From Fimenecus sp900545625 (GTDB taxonomy: Bacteria > Bacillota > Clostridia > Oscillospirales > Acutalibacteraceae), in assembly GCA_963931525.1 (NCBI GenBank), contig OZ007023.1:682001-746000 (forward strand): a stretch of DNA of 64,000 nt, given 5' to 3'. Below are positions 35,874 to 44,266 of the stretch, in pieces. How positions within the stretch are numbered: the stretch's first letter is position 1; the number at the start of each line of letters is the position of its first letter. The position numbers and the translations under genes are program-made. The notes beneath the pieces are model-generated. The model had not been told where the DNA came from. It saw only the letters and a program-made list of their open reading frames with translations, and made no database searches.

Positions 35874-35908
35874 CTTGATTTTGTCGAAAAAATCGATATA
35901 CTTATAGA
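35874..35908 (+). promoter_or_regulatory. Promoter-like element A of the agr locus
   Basis: CTTGATTTTGTCGAAAAA is followed by TATACTTATAGA. The potential -35 (TTGATT) and -10 (TATAGA) are 22 bp apart. It matches element B at 38091 in 27 of 33 aligned positions with identical spacing. Over-long spacers are typical of promoters that need an AgrA-type activator, so autoregulation is likely. Confidence 0.6.
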
Positions 35909-35995
35909 TAAAGAAAATCAGAAAGTTCCGCGTGCCGTTCTGCCATATGCAGCTTTTCGACAGCGCGGGCTCTTTACGGAAAAGGGGGAGCAACC

Positions 35996-36706
35996 ATGCG
36001 GGTCGCCGTTTGTGACAATGACCGGGCGTTCCGGGAGCGCATGCTGCGCGTATTGGCGCCGCACACGGAAATTTCGCCCGAGGATCTGTTTGAAAACGGC
36101 GCGGCGCTGCTTGCGGCGATGCCCGCAAAGGCATACGACGCCGTGTATCTGGATATTGAAATGCCCGGCATGAACGGGCTGGAGGTCGCGCAGCAGCTGC
36201 AGAAATTGCGCCCGGGCGTGATCATCATCTTTGTCTCGAGCTACACGAGCTATGTGTCCGGTGCGTTTAAGATCAACGCCTTTCAATATCTTGTGAAAGG
36301 CGCTGCAACGGACGAGGAGATCGTCGCAGAGCTTCGGCGGGCGGAAAAACGCTATGCCGAGGATCACTACCTGTATACTTTTTATAACCATGCCGAAGCG
36401 ACCAAGATCCGCATCCAGCACATCGTGTATATCGAATCCAAAAACCGGCATTTGCATGTGCATACGAGCGACGGGCAGATCCATGAATTCCGCGGACGGC
36501 TGGACACGGAGGAAAACAAGCTGCGGCCGTTTCGGTTTGTGCGTATCCACAAAAGCTATTTGGTCAATATGGCGTATATCGCCCGCGTCGGTAAGCTGTC
36601 GCTGACGCTGGAGGACGAAGCGCAGACGGAGCTGACCATCAGCCGCACCTATCAGGAAAATCTGCTGCTGACATACAATACATATATCACCGGGTGCAGC
36701 GTATGA
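35996..36706 (+). CDS. agrA: AgrA-type LytTR response regulator
   Basis: 236 residues. The receiver domain (1-~120) has the acidic pair near the N-terminus ('VAVCDNDRAF'), the phospho-acceptor in Y-L-D-I-E-M-P-G-M-N-G, and a conserved K in 'YLVKG'. The LytTR DNA-binding domain (~135-236) has 'IVYIESKNRHLHVHTSDG' and 'FVRIHKSYLVNMAYI'. It would be phosphorylated by the sensor encoded next and activate agr promoters. The ATG follows GGGGGAG; the gene overlaps the sensor gene by 4 bases (ATGA). Confidence 0.92.
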   Translation: MRVAVCDNDRAFRERMLRVLAPHTEISPEDLFENGAALLAAMPAKAYDAVYLDIEMPGMNGLEVAQQLQKLRPGVIIIFVSSYTSYVSGAFKINAFQYLVKGAATDEEIVAELRRAEKRYAEDHYLYTFYNHAEATKIRIQHIVYIESKNRHLHVHTSDGQIHEFRGRLDTEENKLRPFRFVRIHKSYLVNMAYIARVGKLSLTLEDEAQTELTISRTYQENLLLTYNTYITGCSV

Positions 36707-37998
36707 GCAGGGATTACGTTTGGATGCAGGTTATCGGCGTCTTGGGCGAGACGCTCGTTATGTACAGCTTTTTCGACGCGCTTTTGACCGCGCCGCCGCG
36801 CACACGCAAATTCCGCCCGTGGATGGCGTATCTGCTGTTTGCCGCCGCTTTTTTCACGGTAAAAATGATCACGGATAATTTGGCGGCGGGGATGCTCGGT
36901 TTTCTGCTGCTTGCCTTTGCCGTCAGTATGGTCTATGCCGGGAATTGGAAAAATAAATTTGCTTTAAGCGCGTTGCTGCTTCTGATTTCCGGGTTGTGTG
37001 AGATGGGCGTGGGTATAGTGCTGGCAATGCTTGCTTCTGACAGCGTTGCCAACATGAAAAGCGACACCCTGTTTTATTTTCAGGGCATGTTCATTTCCAA
37101 GCTTGTGGAGATGATTATTGTCAAGGTGATCGCGCGCTTTCGCAATAAGCATGTATATGCGCTCAAAACACGCACATGGATTGGCATCATGCTGATCCCA
37201 ATCACAAATATTGTCATTGCTTTTGAGCTCAATGACATTGCCTACCAAAGCAGCGACACCCGCAATAATTTGAAATTGTTTTTTATCTTTTTATGTATGC
37301 TGGCGACCACCGCCGTGGCGTTCCATTTGTTTGAAAACGAGCTGAAAACCGTAGAGCGGAATGTCCGTCTGGATATGCTGGAAAAGCAGCTCGCCAACGA
37401 ACAGGCGTATTACAAAGACCTTGCCCGCACACAGGCCGAGCTGCAAAAGACCGCGCACGATATGAAAAACGCCCTGCTGGCGGTGCTCGGCACCGTGTCG
37501 GACGGCGACATGCCCGCCGCCGAAGGCAAGCTGCGCGACATGCTGCAGGTGGCGACCGACAGCCTGCAAACAGTCTATACGGGCAGAGCCACCGTGGACG
37601 CCATGCTGAACGTCAAGGCCAGACGCATGCGGGACTTGCATATCCGCTTTGAGCCGATCTGCTTTCTGCGCAAGGAAATGGCGCTGGACGATATGGATTT
37701 CTGCATCTTTTTGGGCAACGCGCTCGACAACGCCATTGAAGCCTGCGAAAAGCTGCCGGAAGAAAAGCGGTATATTCAGTTAAAGCTGTTGGAAAGCGAC
37801 GGTACGCTCTCGTGCAGCATAGAAAACCCGACCGACGGCGCACTGCCCGAAAACGGCGCGCGGACGACGAAGCACGACCGGCGCCGCCACGGCTTCGGCT
37901 TGGAGAATATGCGCGAGATCGTGCGCAAAAACGGCGGCGAAATGGAGATACGCAGCGCGGACGGAAAGTTCGTCCTGCTGGCAATGTTTCTGCTGTAA
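36703..37998 (+). CDS. agrC: AgrC-type GHKL sensor histidine kinase
   Basis: 431 residues. The N-terminal ~210 residues hold about six membrane helices, as in AgrC peptide receptors. The H-box is A-H-D-M-K-N-A, the N-box G-N-A-L-D-N-A-I-E-A-C, and the G-box H-G-F-G-L-E-N-M, all of the GHKL (HPK10) type. It should sense the cyclic peptide made from agrD. ATG 36703 overlaps the regulator stop; GTG 36694 is in frame but has no advantage. Confidence 0.92.
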   Translation: MSRDYVWMQVIGVLGETLVMYSFFDALLTAPPRTRKFRPWMAYLLFAAAFFTVKMITDNLAAGMLGFLLLAFAVSMVYAGNWKNKFALSALLLLISGLCEMGVGIVLAMLASDSVANMKSDTLFYFQGMFISKLVEMIIVKVIARFRNKHVYALKTRTWIGIMLIPITNIVIAFELNDIAYQSSDTRNNLKLFFIFLCMLATTAVAFHLFENELKTVERNVRLDMLEKQLANEQAYYKDLARTQAELQKTAHDMKNALLAVLGTVSDGDMPAAEGKLRDMLQVATDSLQTVYTGRATVDAMLNVKARRMRDLHIRFEPICFLRKEMALDDMDFCIFLGNALDNAIEACEKLPEEKRYIQLKLLESDGTLSCSIENPTDGALPENGARTTKHDRRRHGFGLENMREIVRKNGGEMEIRSADGKFVLLAMFLL

Positions 37999-38090
37999 GC
38001 CCCGTTCCCCGAATCACAACGCCCCAAGGCACAGCCTTGGGGCGTTGCTGCGTTGTTTGTGCAAAAAAATGTGTAAAAAAGGCAAAAAGA

Positions 38091-38125
38091 CTTGATTTTA
38101 TCGAAAAATGAGGTATCCTTATAAT
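38091..38125 (+). promoter_or_regulatory. Promoter-like element B ahead of agrB
   Basis: CTTGATTTTATCGAAAAA is followed by TATCCTTATAAT. TTGATT (38092-38097) and TATAAT (38120-38125) are again 22 bp apart, matching element A at 35874. It shows that agrBD has its own promoter, sharing control with agrAC. Confidence 0.65.
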
Positions 38126-38201
38126 AGAAAATGTGCTTAAACATCACAAACGCTGCCGAGCGGGGGGGATTCGCGGCGGCACAGGGGAACGGAGGGTTAC
38201 A

Positions 38202-38864
38202 TTGCTTGCGAAATTGGCGGCCCGTTTTACGGCGCACTTCATCCGAACGGGTGCGGTGCAGGCGGCGGAACGCGAGGTTTACGAATATCACTTTGAGGTG
38301 ATGCTGGCGGAGGCGCTCAATTTCGCGGCGCTGCTGGTCGGCGGGCTTTTGTCGGGGGAGCTTTTGTGTACCCTGCTGTTTACGGCGAGCTTTCTGGTGT
38401 TCCGCTCGGTGGGTGGCGGGTTTCATGCCAGCACCCACCTGCGCTGCTTTTTGACGCTGGCGGCGGTTTACGGCGCGCTGCTTTTGCTGCTGCGTTTCGG
38501 CACGGAAACACTGCTGCGCTTTGGTACAGTTGTAATGCTGCTTGCGGGGACGATCCTGCTGTTTTTCTTGGCGCCCGCGGAGAATGAAAACAACCCGATG
38601 GAGGATGCACAGCGCGAGCGATTGTCGGCGCGGGCAAGACTGCTGTCACTGCTGTTTGCGCTGGTGGGTGCGGTGTTGTTGTCCGCCGCGCCGCAGGCTG
38701 CGCCGTGGCTGTTCGCCTGTGTTTACGGTATGTTTATTGTCGCCATGTCCGTGCTTGCCGCGCGTATTTCGCAGGCGCGCCGGGCACAAAGCGACGGGCA
38801 TGCGGATTCAGATGAGAAAAAATACAGCGAACCCCTCGACCAAGCCGGAAAAAGGATCGGGTAA
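38202..38864 (+). CDS. agrB: AgrB autoinducer-processing membrane protease
   Basis: 220 residues with about 4-6 membrane helices. The catalytic pair of AgrB cysteine endopeptidases is present at the usual 7-residue spacing: H75 and C82 in G-G-F-H-A-S-T-H-L-R-C. AgrB cleaves AgrD and forms its thiolactone. The start TTG 38202 follows GGAGGG by 5 bases. GTG 38133 is in frame but lies only 7 bases beyond the -10 box of element B. The C-terminus is longer and more acidic/polar than in staphylococcal AgrB. Confidence 0.92.
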   Translation: MLAKLAARFTAHFIRTGAVQAAEREVYEYHFEVMLAEALNFAALLVGGLLSGELLCTLLFTASFLVFRSVGGGFHASTHLRCFLTLAAVYGALLLLLRFGTETLLRFGTVVMLLAGTILLFFLAPAENENNPMEDAQRERLSARARLLSLLFALVGAVLLSAAPQAAPWLFACVYGMFIVAMSVLAARISQARRAQSDGHADSDEKKYSEPLDQAGKRIG

Positions 38865-38935
38865 AACGCAAAGCTTTGTGGATCCTGCAGATGCAGGGTA
38901 GAACACAACAAATCAATTCGAAAGGAGGATGCAAT

Positions 38936-39076
38936 ATGAAACAGGCCAAACAGGCCGGCAAGCTTCTTCCGAAGCTCGCCAAAAAGTGCGGCGACGCCTC
39001 GCTGAAAGCGGCGTGCACATGGTGGTTTCACCAGCCGAAGGTCCCGACACAGCTGGACCGCACGAAGCGCAAATAA
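38936..39076 (+). CDS. agrD: AgrD cyclic-lactone autoinducer precursor
   Basis: 46 residues: an amphipathic basic N-terminal helix ('KQAGKLLPKLAKK'), then C27-T-W-W-F31 followed by H-Q-P-K-V-P, the typical clostridial AgrD tail, and a basic end. By family rule the AIP would be a thiolactone of the five residues C27-F31, with AgrB cutting before H32. An additional Cys (C18) lies in the leader. A perfect AAAGGAGG (38921-38928) fixes the start. A long palindrome terminates the operon. Confidence 0.93.
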   Translation: MKQAKQAGKLLPKLAKKCGDASLKAACTWWFHQPKVPTQLDRTKRK

Positions 39077-39096
39077 GCGGCGCAGTAAAGCCAAAA

Positions 39097-39132
39097 CAAA
39101 CGGGCGGGAAGCATATGCTTCCCGCCCGTTTG
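39097..39132 (+). terminator. Perfect 36-base palindrome ending the agr operon
   Basis: CAAACGGGCGGGAAGCAT is followed directly by its exact reverse complement, ending in GTTTG. It lies 20 bases after agrD. The T-run is short, but the stem is very stable. Confidence 0.75.
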
Positions 39133-39237
39133 CCGCATTGTGCGTTAGGGGAATTCGGCGCTTAAAGCGCCAAAAAAGAGAGGAAAACAATATAGAAACC
39201 CGCGTGTGCGGAGGAATCGTCCGTTTCGGGCGGCAGC

Positions 39238-39360
39238 TTAAAGCTGCTCGGTGAGCGCGGTAAGCTGCAACGCCTTCCACAGAGATTTCCACGACAGCTT
39301 GGACGCGACCAATTCGCTGACCAGCTTGCGCACTTCGCGTTCTCTTTCTTCGTACAGCAT
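39238..39360 (-). CDS. 40-residue helical protein behind a consensus promoter
   Basis: A short acidic/basic, helix-prone protein starting M-L-Y-E-E-R-E-R-E-V-R-K-L and ending 'LTALTEQL'. ATG at 39360 is preceded by AAAGGAG with 8-base spacing. A perfect TTGACA-17-TATAAT promoter lies 32 bases upstream. The quality of promoter and ribosome binding site makes expression likely even though no family is recognised. It faces the agr operon, and no partner gene is evident. Confidence 0.7.
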   Translation of the reverse strand: MLYEEREREVRKLVSELVASKLSWKSLWKALQLTALTEQL

Positions 39361-39391
39361 TCTGTTCACTCCTTTCCTGTTTTCTACCTGT

Positions 39392-39420
39392 ATTATATGG
39401 CGGGCTATCGGATTTGTCAA
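39392..39420 (-). promoter_or_regulatory. Consensus promoter of the 40-residue gene
   Basis: On the minus strand, TTGACA (39420-39415), a 17-bp spacer and TATAAT (39397-39392). All 12 box positions match consensus. Confidence 0.88.
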
Positions 39421-39543
39421 GTCTTTTTTACCAAAAAATTCAAAATATTTTTGTGCAATATTCTATTAACAATTTAGACAAAAACGCATCAAACTCAAAA
39501 CATAAGGGAGATTTCGCCGAAAAACCCATGTTTTTCACACTAA

Positions 39544-39565
39544 TAGGTGAATTATAATTCGCCTA
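39544..39565. promoter_or_regulatory. Operator-like palindrome
   Basis: A 22-bp near-perfect palindrome (TAGGTGAATT / AATTCGCCTA around TA) with one mismatched pair. It is isolated in a 510-base gene-free region (39361-39870) that otherwise holds only the two promoters and A+T-rich then G+C-rich filler. It could be a repressor site; no cognate regulator is adjacent. Confidence 0.4.
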
Positions 39566-39771
39566 ATCATCAAAGTGTTTTCGTCATTTCGACGAACCTA
39601 AAATCTGCCGTTTCCCGCAGCCGGAACGGTCGTTTCCTGTGCGGCTGTGTGCGTAAAGCGCGGCGGCGCGGGGAAAATAAGCGCGGGAACATACGGCGGC
39701 AAAACGGGAAAAATATCCAAATCTTTTTGCCCACGGCAGCCATATTTCGGCTGTTTTCGGCGCGTTGAGGT

Positions 39772-39800
39772 TTGACAAGCCGCCGTACAAACAGTATAAT
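39772..39800 (+). promoter_or_regulatory. Promoter of the aldolase gene
   Basis: Perfect TTGACA (39772-39777), a 17-bp spacer and TATAAT (39795-39800), 70 bases before the start codon. This is consistent with a highly expressed glycolytic gene. Confidence 0.92.
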
Positions 39801-39870
39801 AAAGCTGTACCTGCGCGGCGCGGCGGACAAAGCGCACGGCGTGCCGCAAATTTGTAAGGAGTGAAAACAA

Positions 39871-40806
39871 ATGCCTTTAGTCACCACTACCGAAATGTTC
39901 AAAAAAGCTTATGAAGGCGGTTACGCCATCGGCGCGTTCAACGTCAACAATATGGAGATCATCCAGGGCATCACCCGTGCCGCCAAGAAGCACAATGCCC
40001 CCGTGATCCTGCAGGTTTCCGCGGGCGCGCGCAAATATGCGTCTCACGGGTATCTGGTTGCCATGGTGAAGGCCGCTGCCGAAGAAACGGGTCTGCCCAT
40101 TGCGCTGCACCTTGACCACGGCCCGGATTTTGAGACCTGCAAGGCGTGCATCGACGGCGGCTTTACCTCCGTTATGATTGACGGCAGCCACCTGCCTTAT
40201 GAAGAAAACGTTGCGCTGACCAAAAAGGTCGTCGATTACGCCCACGCACACGGCGTGGTGGTTGAGGGCGAGCTCGGCCAGCTTGCGGGCATCGAGGATG
40301 ACGTCAACGTCAGCGAGGACGACGCGCATTTCACGGATCCCGACCAGGTCTATGACTTCGTGACCCGCACCGGCGTGGATTCCCTTGCCATTGCCATCGG
40401 TACGAGCCACGGCGCTTACAAATTCAAGCCCGGCCAGAAGCCGCAGCTTCGCTTTGACATTTTGCAGGAAGTGGCTGAAAAGCTCCCCGGTTTCCCGATC
40501 GTCCTGCACGGCGCAAGCTCCGTGAATCAGGAGGATGTCAAGACCATCAACCGGTACGGCGGCCAGATGCCCGATGCCATCGGCATCCCCGAGGACATGC
40601 TGCGCAAGGCTTCCTCCATGGCGGTCTGCAAGATCAATGTGGACTCCGACATCCGCATCGCCATGACGGCGGCCATCCGCAAGCACTTCGCCGAAAATCC
40701 GACCCACTTTGACCCGCGCCAGTACCTGACCCCCGCGCGCGACGCGATCGAGGGCGTGGTCTCGCACAAGATCGAGACCGTGCTCGGCTGCGAGGGCAAG
40801 GCGTAA
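39871..40806 (+). CDS. fba: Class II fructose-bisphosphate aldolase
   Basis: A 311-residue zinc-dependent aldolase. Zinc ligands are visible in L-H-L-D-H-G, 'TSHGAYK' and V-L-H-G-A-S-S; the G-E-L-G-x-L motif and the phosphate-binding 'KINVDSDIR' are also present. It cleaves fructose 1,6-bisphosphate to dihydroxyacetone phosphate and glyceraldehyde 3-phosphate in glycolysis, using the product of FruK. A strong promoter, AAGGAG site and terminator make it a single-gene transcript. Confidence 0.97.
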   Translation: MPLVTTTEMFKKAYEGGYAIGAFNVNNMEIIQGITRAAKKHNAPVILQVSAGARKYASHGYLVAMVKAAAEETGLPIALHLDHGPDFETCKACIDGGFTSVMIDGSHLPYEENVALTKKVVDYAHAHGVVVEGELGQLAGIEDDVNVSEDDAHFTDPDQVYDFVTRTGVDSLAIAIGTSHGAYKFKPGQKPQLRFDILQEVAEKLPGFPIVLHGASSVNQEDVKTINRYGGQMPDAIGIPEDMLRKASSMAVCKINVDSDIRIAMTAAIRKHFAENPTHFDPRQYLTPARDAIEGVVSHKIETVLGCEGKA

Positions 40807-40833
40807 GCGGCAAAGACGATATGCCTTATAACG

Positions 40834-40866
40834 GCGGCGTGTACCGAAAGGTGCGCGCCGCTTTTT
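40834..40866 (+). terminator. Terminator of fba
   Basis: A 12-bp stem (GCGGCGTGTACC / GGTGCGCGCCGC, two G-T pairs) with a GAAA tetraloop, then five T residues. Confidence 0.9.
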
Positions 40867-41068
40867 GCTGCCGTTTGCAGGGAAATCAACGCAATTACCG
40901 CTTGTGTGCGATATGCGGCGGATAGATTCGTGTGTGTGCAGGACCTGCGCATTCACGATGTTTCTTATAGAAAACGCCCAAAAAATGTAAAAAGGACGAT
41001 AAAAAAATCGACAAAATCGGCGGGCAAAATTCTATAAAAAAGGACTTTTATTTTTCATGCGTCGGTGG

Positions 41069-41230
41069 TATAATATTTAAGGTTAGCTACGGGCTTTTTT
41101 GTTTGCCCGGCCGGCGTTTTGCCGGAAGTGTATTGGATTTTTTGATTTCGATTTTTTCTGCCCCGCGTCATGGATGCGGCTTTTTTGTGCGGGGCGTTAC
41201 ATAGATTCGGATGCAGGGAGTGAGCCGTCT
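41069..41230 (+). promoter_or_regulatory. Promoter -10 and long leader of murA
   Basis: A TATAAT box at 41069-41074, without a clear -35, is followed by a ~150-base untranslated leader. The leader has small hairpins (CGGGC/GCCCG near 41090-41108 and GCCCCGC/GCGGGGC near 41160-41197, each beside T-rich runs). It might contain an attenuator, but no known riboswitch was recognised. The remainder of the 40867-41068 gap shows no gene. Confidence 0.4.
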
Positions 41231-42526
41231 TTGGAGAAGTTTGTCATTACCGGCGGTCAACGGCTGACCGGCGAGGTTTCCGTCAGCGGGGCGAAAAACG
41301 CAGTCGTTGCGATCTTGCCCGCCACGATTTTGGCACAGGACATTTGCAGAATTGAAAATATACCGAACATCAGTGATGTCACCGCTATGGTGAAGATCCT
41401 CAAAACCATGGGCGCGGGCATCAAATATATCAACAAAACAACGCTCGAGATCGACACGCGTCACATCAATTCCTTTGTGGTGGAGCATGAGCTGACGCGG
41501 CAGCTGCGCGCTTCGTATTATCTGATCGGCGCGCTCATCGGGCGTTTTTCGCGTGCGCGCGTCGCCATGCCCGGCGGGTGCTATTTGGGGCTTCGTCCCA
41601 TCGACCAGCACATCAAGGGGTTTGAAGCGCTGGGTGCGGATGTCACCATGGAGGAAAATGCCATGGTGCACGTTGAAGCGCAAAATCTGATGGGCAATTC
41701 CGTGTATCTCGACGTCGTCTCCGTCGGTGCGACGATCAACGTGATGCTCGCGGCGGTCAAGGCGCCGGGGCTTACCGTGATCGAGAATGCCGCCAAGGAG
41801 CCGCATATCGTCGATCTGGCGAACTTTTTGAACACTATGGGTGCGGACGTCCGCGGCGCGGGCACCGATGTGATCAAGATCCGCGGCGTGCAGAGCCTGC
41901 ACGGCTGTGAGTATTCCATCATCCCCGACCAGATCGAAGCGGGTACTTACATGGTCGCGGCGGCGGCAACGCGCGGCGACGTGCTGGTGAAAAACGTGAT
42001 CCCTAAGCACCTGGAGTCCATCACCGCGAAGCTCATCGAAGCGGGCGCAACGGTGGAGGAATTCGACGAGGCGGTGCGTGTGAAAATGGATCGCCGCCCG
42101 GGGCACTGCAACATCAAAACCATGCCGCACCCCGGTTTCCCGACCGATATGCAGCCGCAGTTTTCCACATTTTTGTGCTTAGCGGAGGGCACGAGCATCG
42201 TTTCCGAAAGCGTGTGGGACAACCGTTTCCGCTATGCCGAGCAATTACAGCGCATGGGCGCGAACATCCACGTCAACGGTAAGACTGCCGTGATCGAGGG
42301 CGTGGAAAAGCTCAAAGGCGCGCCGATCCGCGCGGACGACCTGCGTGCGGGTGCGGCGATGCTGATCGCCGCCATGTCGGCAAGCGGCGTTTCGGAGATT
42401 GAGGAGATCCAGCACATCGAGCGCGGCTATGAAAATGTCGTGGACAAATTCCGCACACTCGGCGCAAAGATCGAGCGCCGCAACTTCCCCGACGAGGATG
42501 AGGACGTGCAGCGCACGGCGGGATAA
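41231..42526 (+). CDS. murA: UDP-N-acetylglucosamine 1-carboxyvinyltransferase
   Basis: 431 residues, an EPSP-synthase-like fold. The N-terminal S-G-A-K-N supplies the conserved Lys/Asn, and the PEP-binding, fosfomycin-reactive cysteine is C117 in P-G-G-C-Y-L-G. 'LRPIDQH' follows, as in all MurA. It transfers enolpyruvate from PEP to UDP-GlcNAc, the first committed step of peptidoglycan synthesis. The start TTG 41231 has AGGGAG 10 bases ahead and matches the usual N-terminus (E-K-F-V-I-T-G-G); the upstream frame extension is leader sequence. The presence of Cys rather than Asp predicts fosfomycin sensitivity. Confidence 0.95.
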   Translation: MEKFVITGGQRLTGEVSVSGAKNAVVAILPATILAQDICRIENIPNISDVTAMVKILKTMGAGIKYINKTTLEIDTRHINSFVVEHELTRQLRASYYLIGALIGRFSRARVAMPGGCYLGLRPIDQHIKGFEALGADVTMEENAMVHVEAQNLMGNSVYLDVVSVGATINVMLAAVKAPGLTVIENAAKEPHIVDLANFLNTMGADVRGAGTDVIKIRGVQSLHGCEYSIIPDQIEAGTYMVAAAATRGDVLVKNVIPKHLESITAKLIEAGATVEEFDEAVRVKMDRRPGHCNIKTMPHPGFPTDMQPQFSTFLCLAEGTSIVSESVWDNRFRYAEQLQRMGANIHVNGKTAVIEGVEKLKGAPIRADDLRAGAAMLIAAMSASGVSEIEEIQHIERGYENVVDKFRTLGAKIERRNFPDEDEDVQRTAG

Positions 42527-42539
42527 GAGTGAAAGCTAC

Positions 42540-42580
42540 AGGGACGGGTTTGAGCAATGCATAAAACCGTCCCTTCTTTT
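42540..42580 (+). terminator. Terminator of murA
   Basis: An AGGGACGG / CCGTCCCT stem continued by TTT/AAA with one bulge, loop ~11 bases, then TCTTTT. It precedes the lipoprotein gene closely, so read-through may express that gene. Confidence 0.75.
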
Positions 42581-42605
42581 ATACACAGGCGAAAGGGTGA
42601 ACCGC

Positions 42606-43037
42606 ATGAAAAAGATCAGCCTTCTGCTGGCGCTTGTCCTCGTGCTCTGCGCGGGATGCAGCGCATCCGACGTTCCCGAAATCGACGAGTACACTTGGAA
42701 AATGACGTCGATCCAAAGCGCCGAAGCGGATGGACAAGCGGTTGCATACGGTCCGCACGAAAGCAGTACGCTTGATACGGCAGTGGAGTTGGAAATGCAG
42801 TGCACAGCGCAAGACGGCAGCCTTACCTTGACCGATCTGACCAACAACAAAACCTATACAGGAACGTATCGAGTGCAGACGACTTCGCCGGAGTCGGTTA
42901 CATATGCGGTGACTGTTGCAGACCAAAACGGGCTTGCCGTGTGCGCCATGACGACCTATCACGACGGCAGTACGACCCCGACATTTATCCTGAATTTGGG
43001 CGACTATGTGTTGAACTTTTTTGAGGCAGAGGAATAG
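42606..43037 (+). CDS. Small lipoprotein of unknown function
   Basis: 143 residues with a classic lipoprotein signal: M-K-K, a hydrophobic stretch, and lipobox L-C-A-G-C (Cys19). The mature part is a small beta-rich domain with 'LTLTDLTNNKTYTGTYRV', reminiscent of clostridial DUF-type lipocalin-like folds, but no family can be named. GAAAGGGTG supports ATG 42606; the longer frame upstream overlaps murA. It is anchored on the outer face of the membrane. Confidence 0.85.
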   Translation: MKKISLLLALVLVLCAGCSASDVPEIDEYTWKMTSIQSAEADGQAVAYGPHESSTLDTAVELEMQCTAQDGSLTLTDLTNNKTYTGTYRVQTTSPESVTYAVTVADQNGLAVCAMTTYHDGSTTPTFILNLGDYVLNFFEAEE

Positions 43038-43064
43038 GCGGCTTTGGGCGCAAAGGGAAAATAA

Positions 43065-43100
43065 GGGAGGGTTCTGTATCAACAGAACCCTCCCAGTTTT
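43065..43100. terminator. Bidirectional terminator between convergent genes
   Basis: A 13-bp perfect stem (GGGAGGGTTCTGT / ACAGAACCCTCCC) with loop ATCA and T-rich sequence on the right and A-rich on the left. It separates the lipoprotein gene from the minus-strand glycerate kinase gene. Confidence 0.9.
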
Positions 43101-43111
43101 ATTTCATTAGG

Positions 43112-44263
43112 TTAGTGGGCTTGCGGCTTGTGCAAAACACATTCGCAGATCTGCTTTGCGGCTTCGCGCAGGTAGATTGCAGCATTTTGAATCGAATCCG
43201 TCGCAGTCCTGCCGCCCGTTTGCAGCGCGGCGGCATCGCAAAAGCCGAACCGTGCGGGGGAAAAGTCTGCTGTGATCGCGCCCGAAATAAGCGCGCAGGG
43301 CGTTCCCTGTTCCTTTGCGAGCGCGCACACGCGCGCGGGCAGCTTGCCGTATGCAGTCTGTTCGTCTGTTCTGCCCTCGCCCGTGATCACAAGATCGGCA
43401 GAGGCGATTTTGGCAGACAGCCCGCAGCTTTTTGCCAAAATCGAAAATCCGCTTTGCACTTCGCCGCCGAATGCAGCATACAGCCCGCCGCAAAGCCCGC
43501 CCGCCGCGCCCATGGCGGGCTTTTTGCGTATATCCCGCCCGAACGCGGTAAGATATACGCCGGCCAGTTGGCGAAGCCCCGCATCGAGCATCTGTATTTC
43601 GTCGGGTGGCGCGCCCTTTTGCGGGGCAAACACAAATGCTGCGCCGGATTCCCCGTAAAACGGGTTCTGCACGTCGCAGGCGTATGTAAAGCGCAAAACG
43701 CGGCAGGTTTCGAACAACGGCAGGGTTTGGATCGCGCACACGCGTGCCATATTCGCGCCGATCGGGGCAAGGCGGTTGCCGCCCGCGTCGAGAAACGACA
43801 CGCCAAGCGCCGAGAGCGCGCCCATGCCGCCGTCGGTGGTTGCGCTGCCGCCAAGCCCGACGACGATCTGCGTGCAGCCGGCGTCTGCCGCCGCCGCGAT
43901 CAATTCGCCCACACCGTATGTGGTGGCGTTTTTGGTGCGCAGACAATTTTTGTCTATGCCCTGCAAGCCTGCCGCCTGCGCCGTTTCGATGTAAGCGGTC
44001 GTACCGTCGGGGGAGACGGCGAAGTGCGCCTGCCTTTTATGAAAATACGCGTCCTGCGCTGTGCAGGCGTGTAAAGCGCCGTGCGTCACCGCCGCTGCCG
44101 AGACCGCAAAGCCCTCGCCGCCGTCGGAAAGGGGCGCTTGCAAAACTTCTGCGTCCGGCTGCGCGTCGTGCACGCCGGCGGCAAGCGCCGCGCAGACCTG
44201 TTCCGAGGAAAGGCAGCCCTTGAACGAATCCGGGCAAAGCAATATGCGCACCGCTTCCACCAC
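43112..44263 (-). CDS. Glycerate kinase
   Basis: 383 residues, the usual glycerate 2-kinase (GlxK/GarK) length. Family motifs include C-P-D-S-F-K-G at the N-terminus, 'PLSDGGEGF', 'VGLGGSATTDGGMG' and 'VITGEGRTDEQTAYGKLP'. It phosphorylates D-glycerate with ATP. The start is GTG at 44263, only 3 bases after the mfd stop, so expression depends on mfd translation. It is the last gene of the minus-strand run. Confidence 0.93.
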   Translation of the reverse strand: MVEAVRILLCPDSFKGCLSSEQVCAALAAGVHDAQPDAEVLQAPLSDGGEGFAVSAAAVTHGALHACTAQDAYFHKRQAHFAVSPDGTTAYIETAQAAGLQGIDKNCLRTKNATTYGVGELIAAAADAGCTQIVVGLGGSATTDGGMGALSALGVSFLDAGGNRLAPIGANMARVCAIQTLPLFETCRVLRFTYACDVQNPFYGESGAAFVFAPQKGAPPDEIQMLDAGLRQLAGVYLTAFGRDIRKKPAMGAAGGLCGGLYAAFGGEVQSGFSILAKSCGLSAKIASADLVITGEGRTDEQTAYGKLPARVCALAKEQGTPCALISGAITADFSPARFGFCDAAALQTGGRTATDSIQNAAIYLREAAKQICECVLHKPQAH

Positions 44264-44266
44264 CTT

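Noticed and set aside
43115..44074. A 319-codon plus-strand frame opposite glycerate kinase
   Set aside because: The minus-strand frame carries the full set of glycerate kinase motifs; the opposite frame is a product of high G+C third positions.
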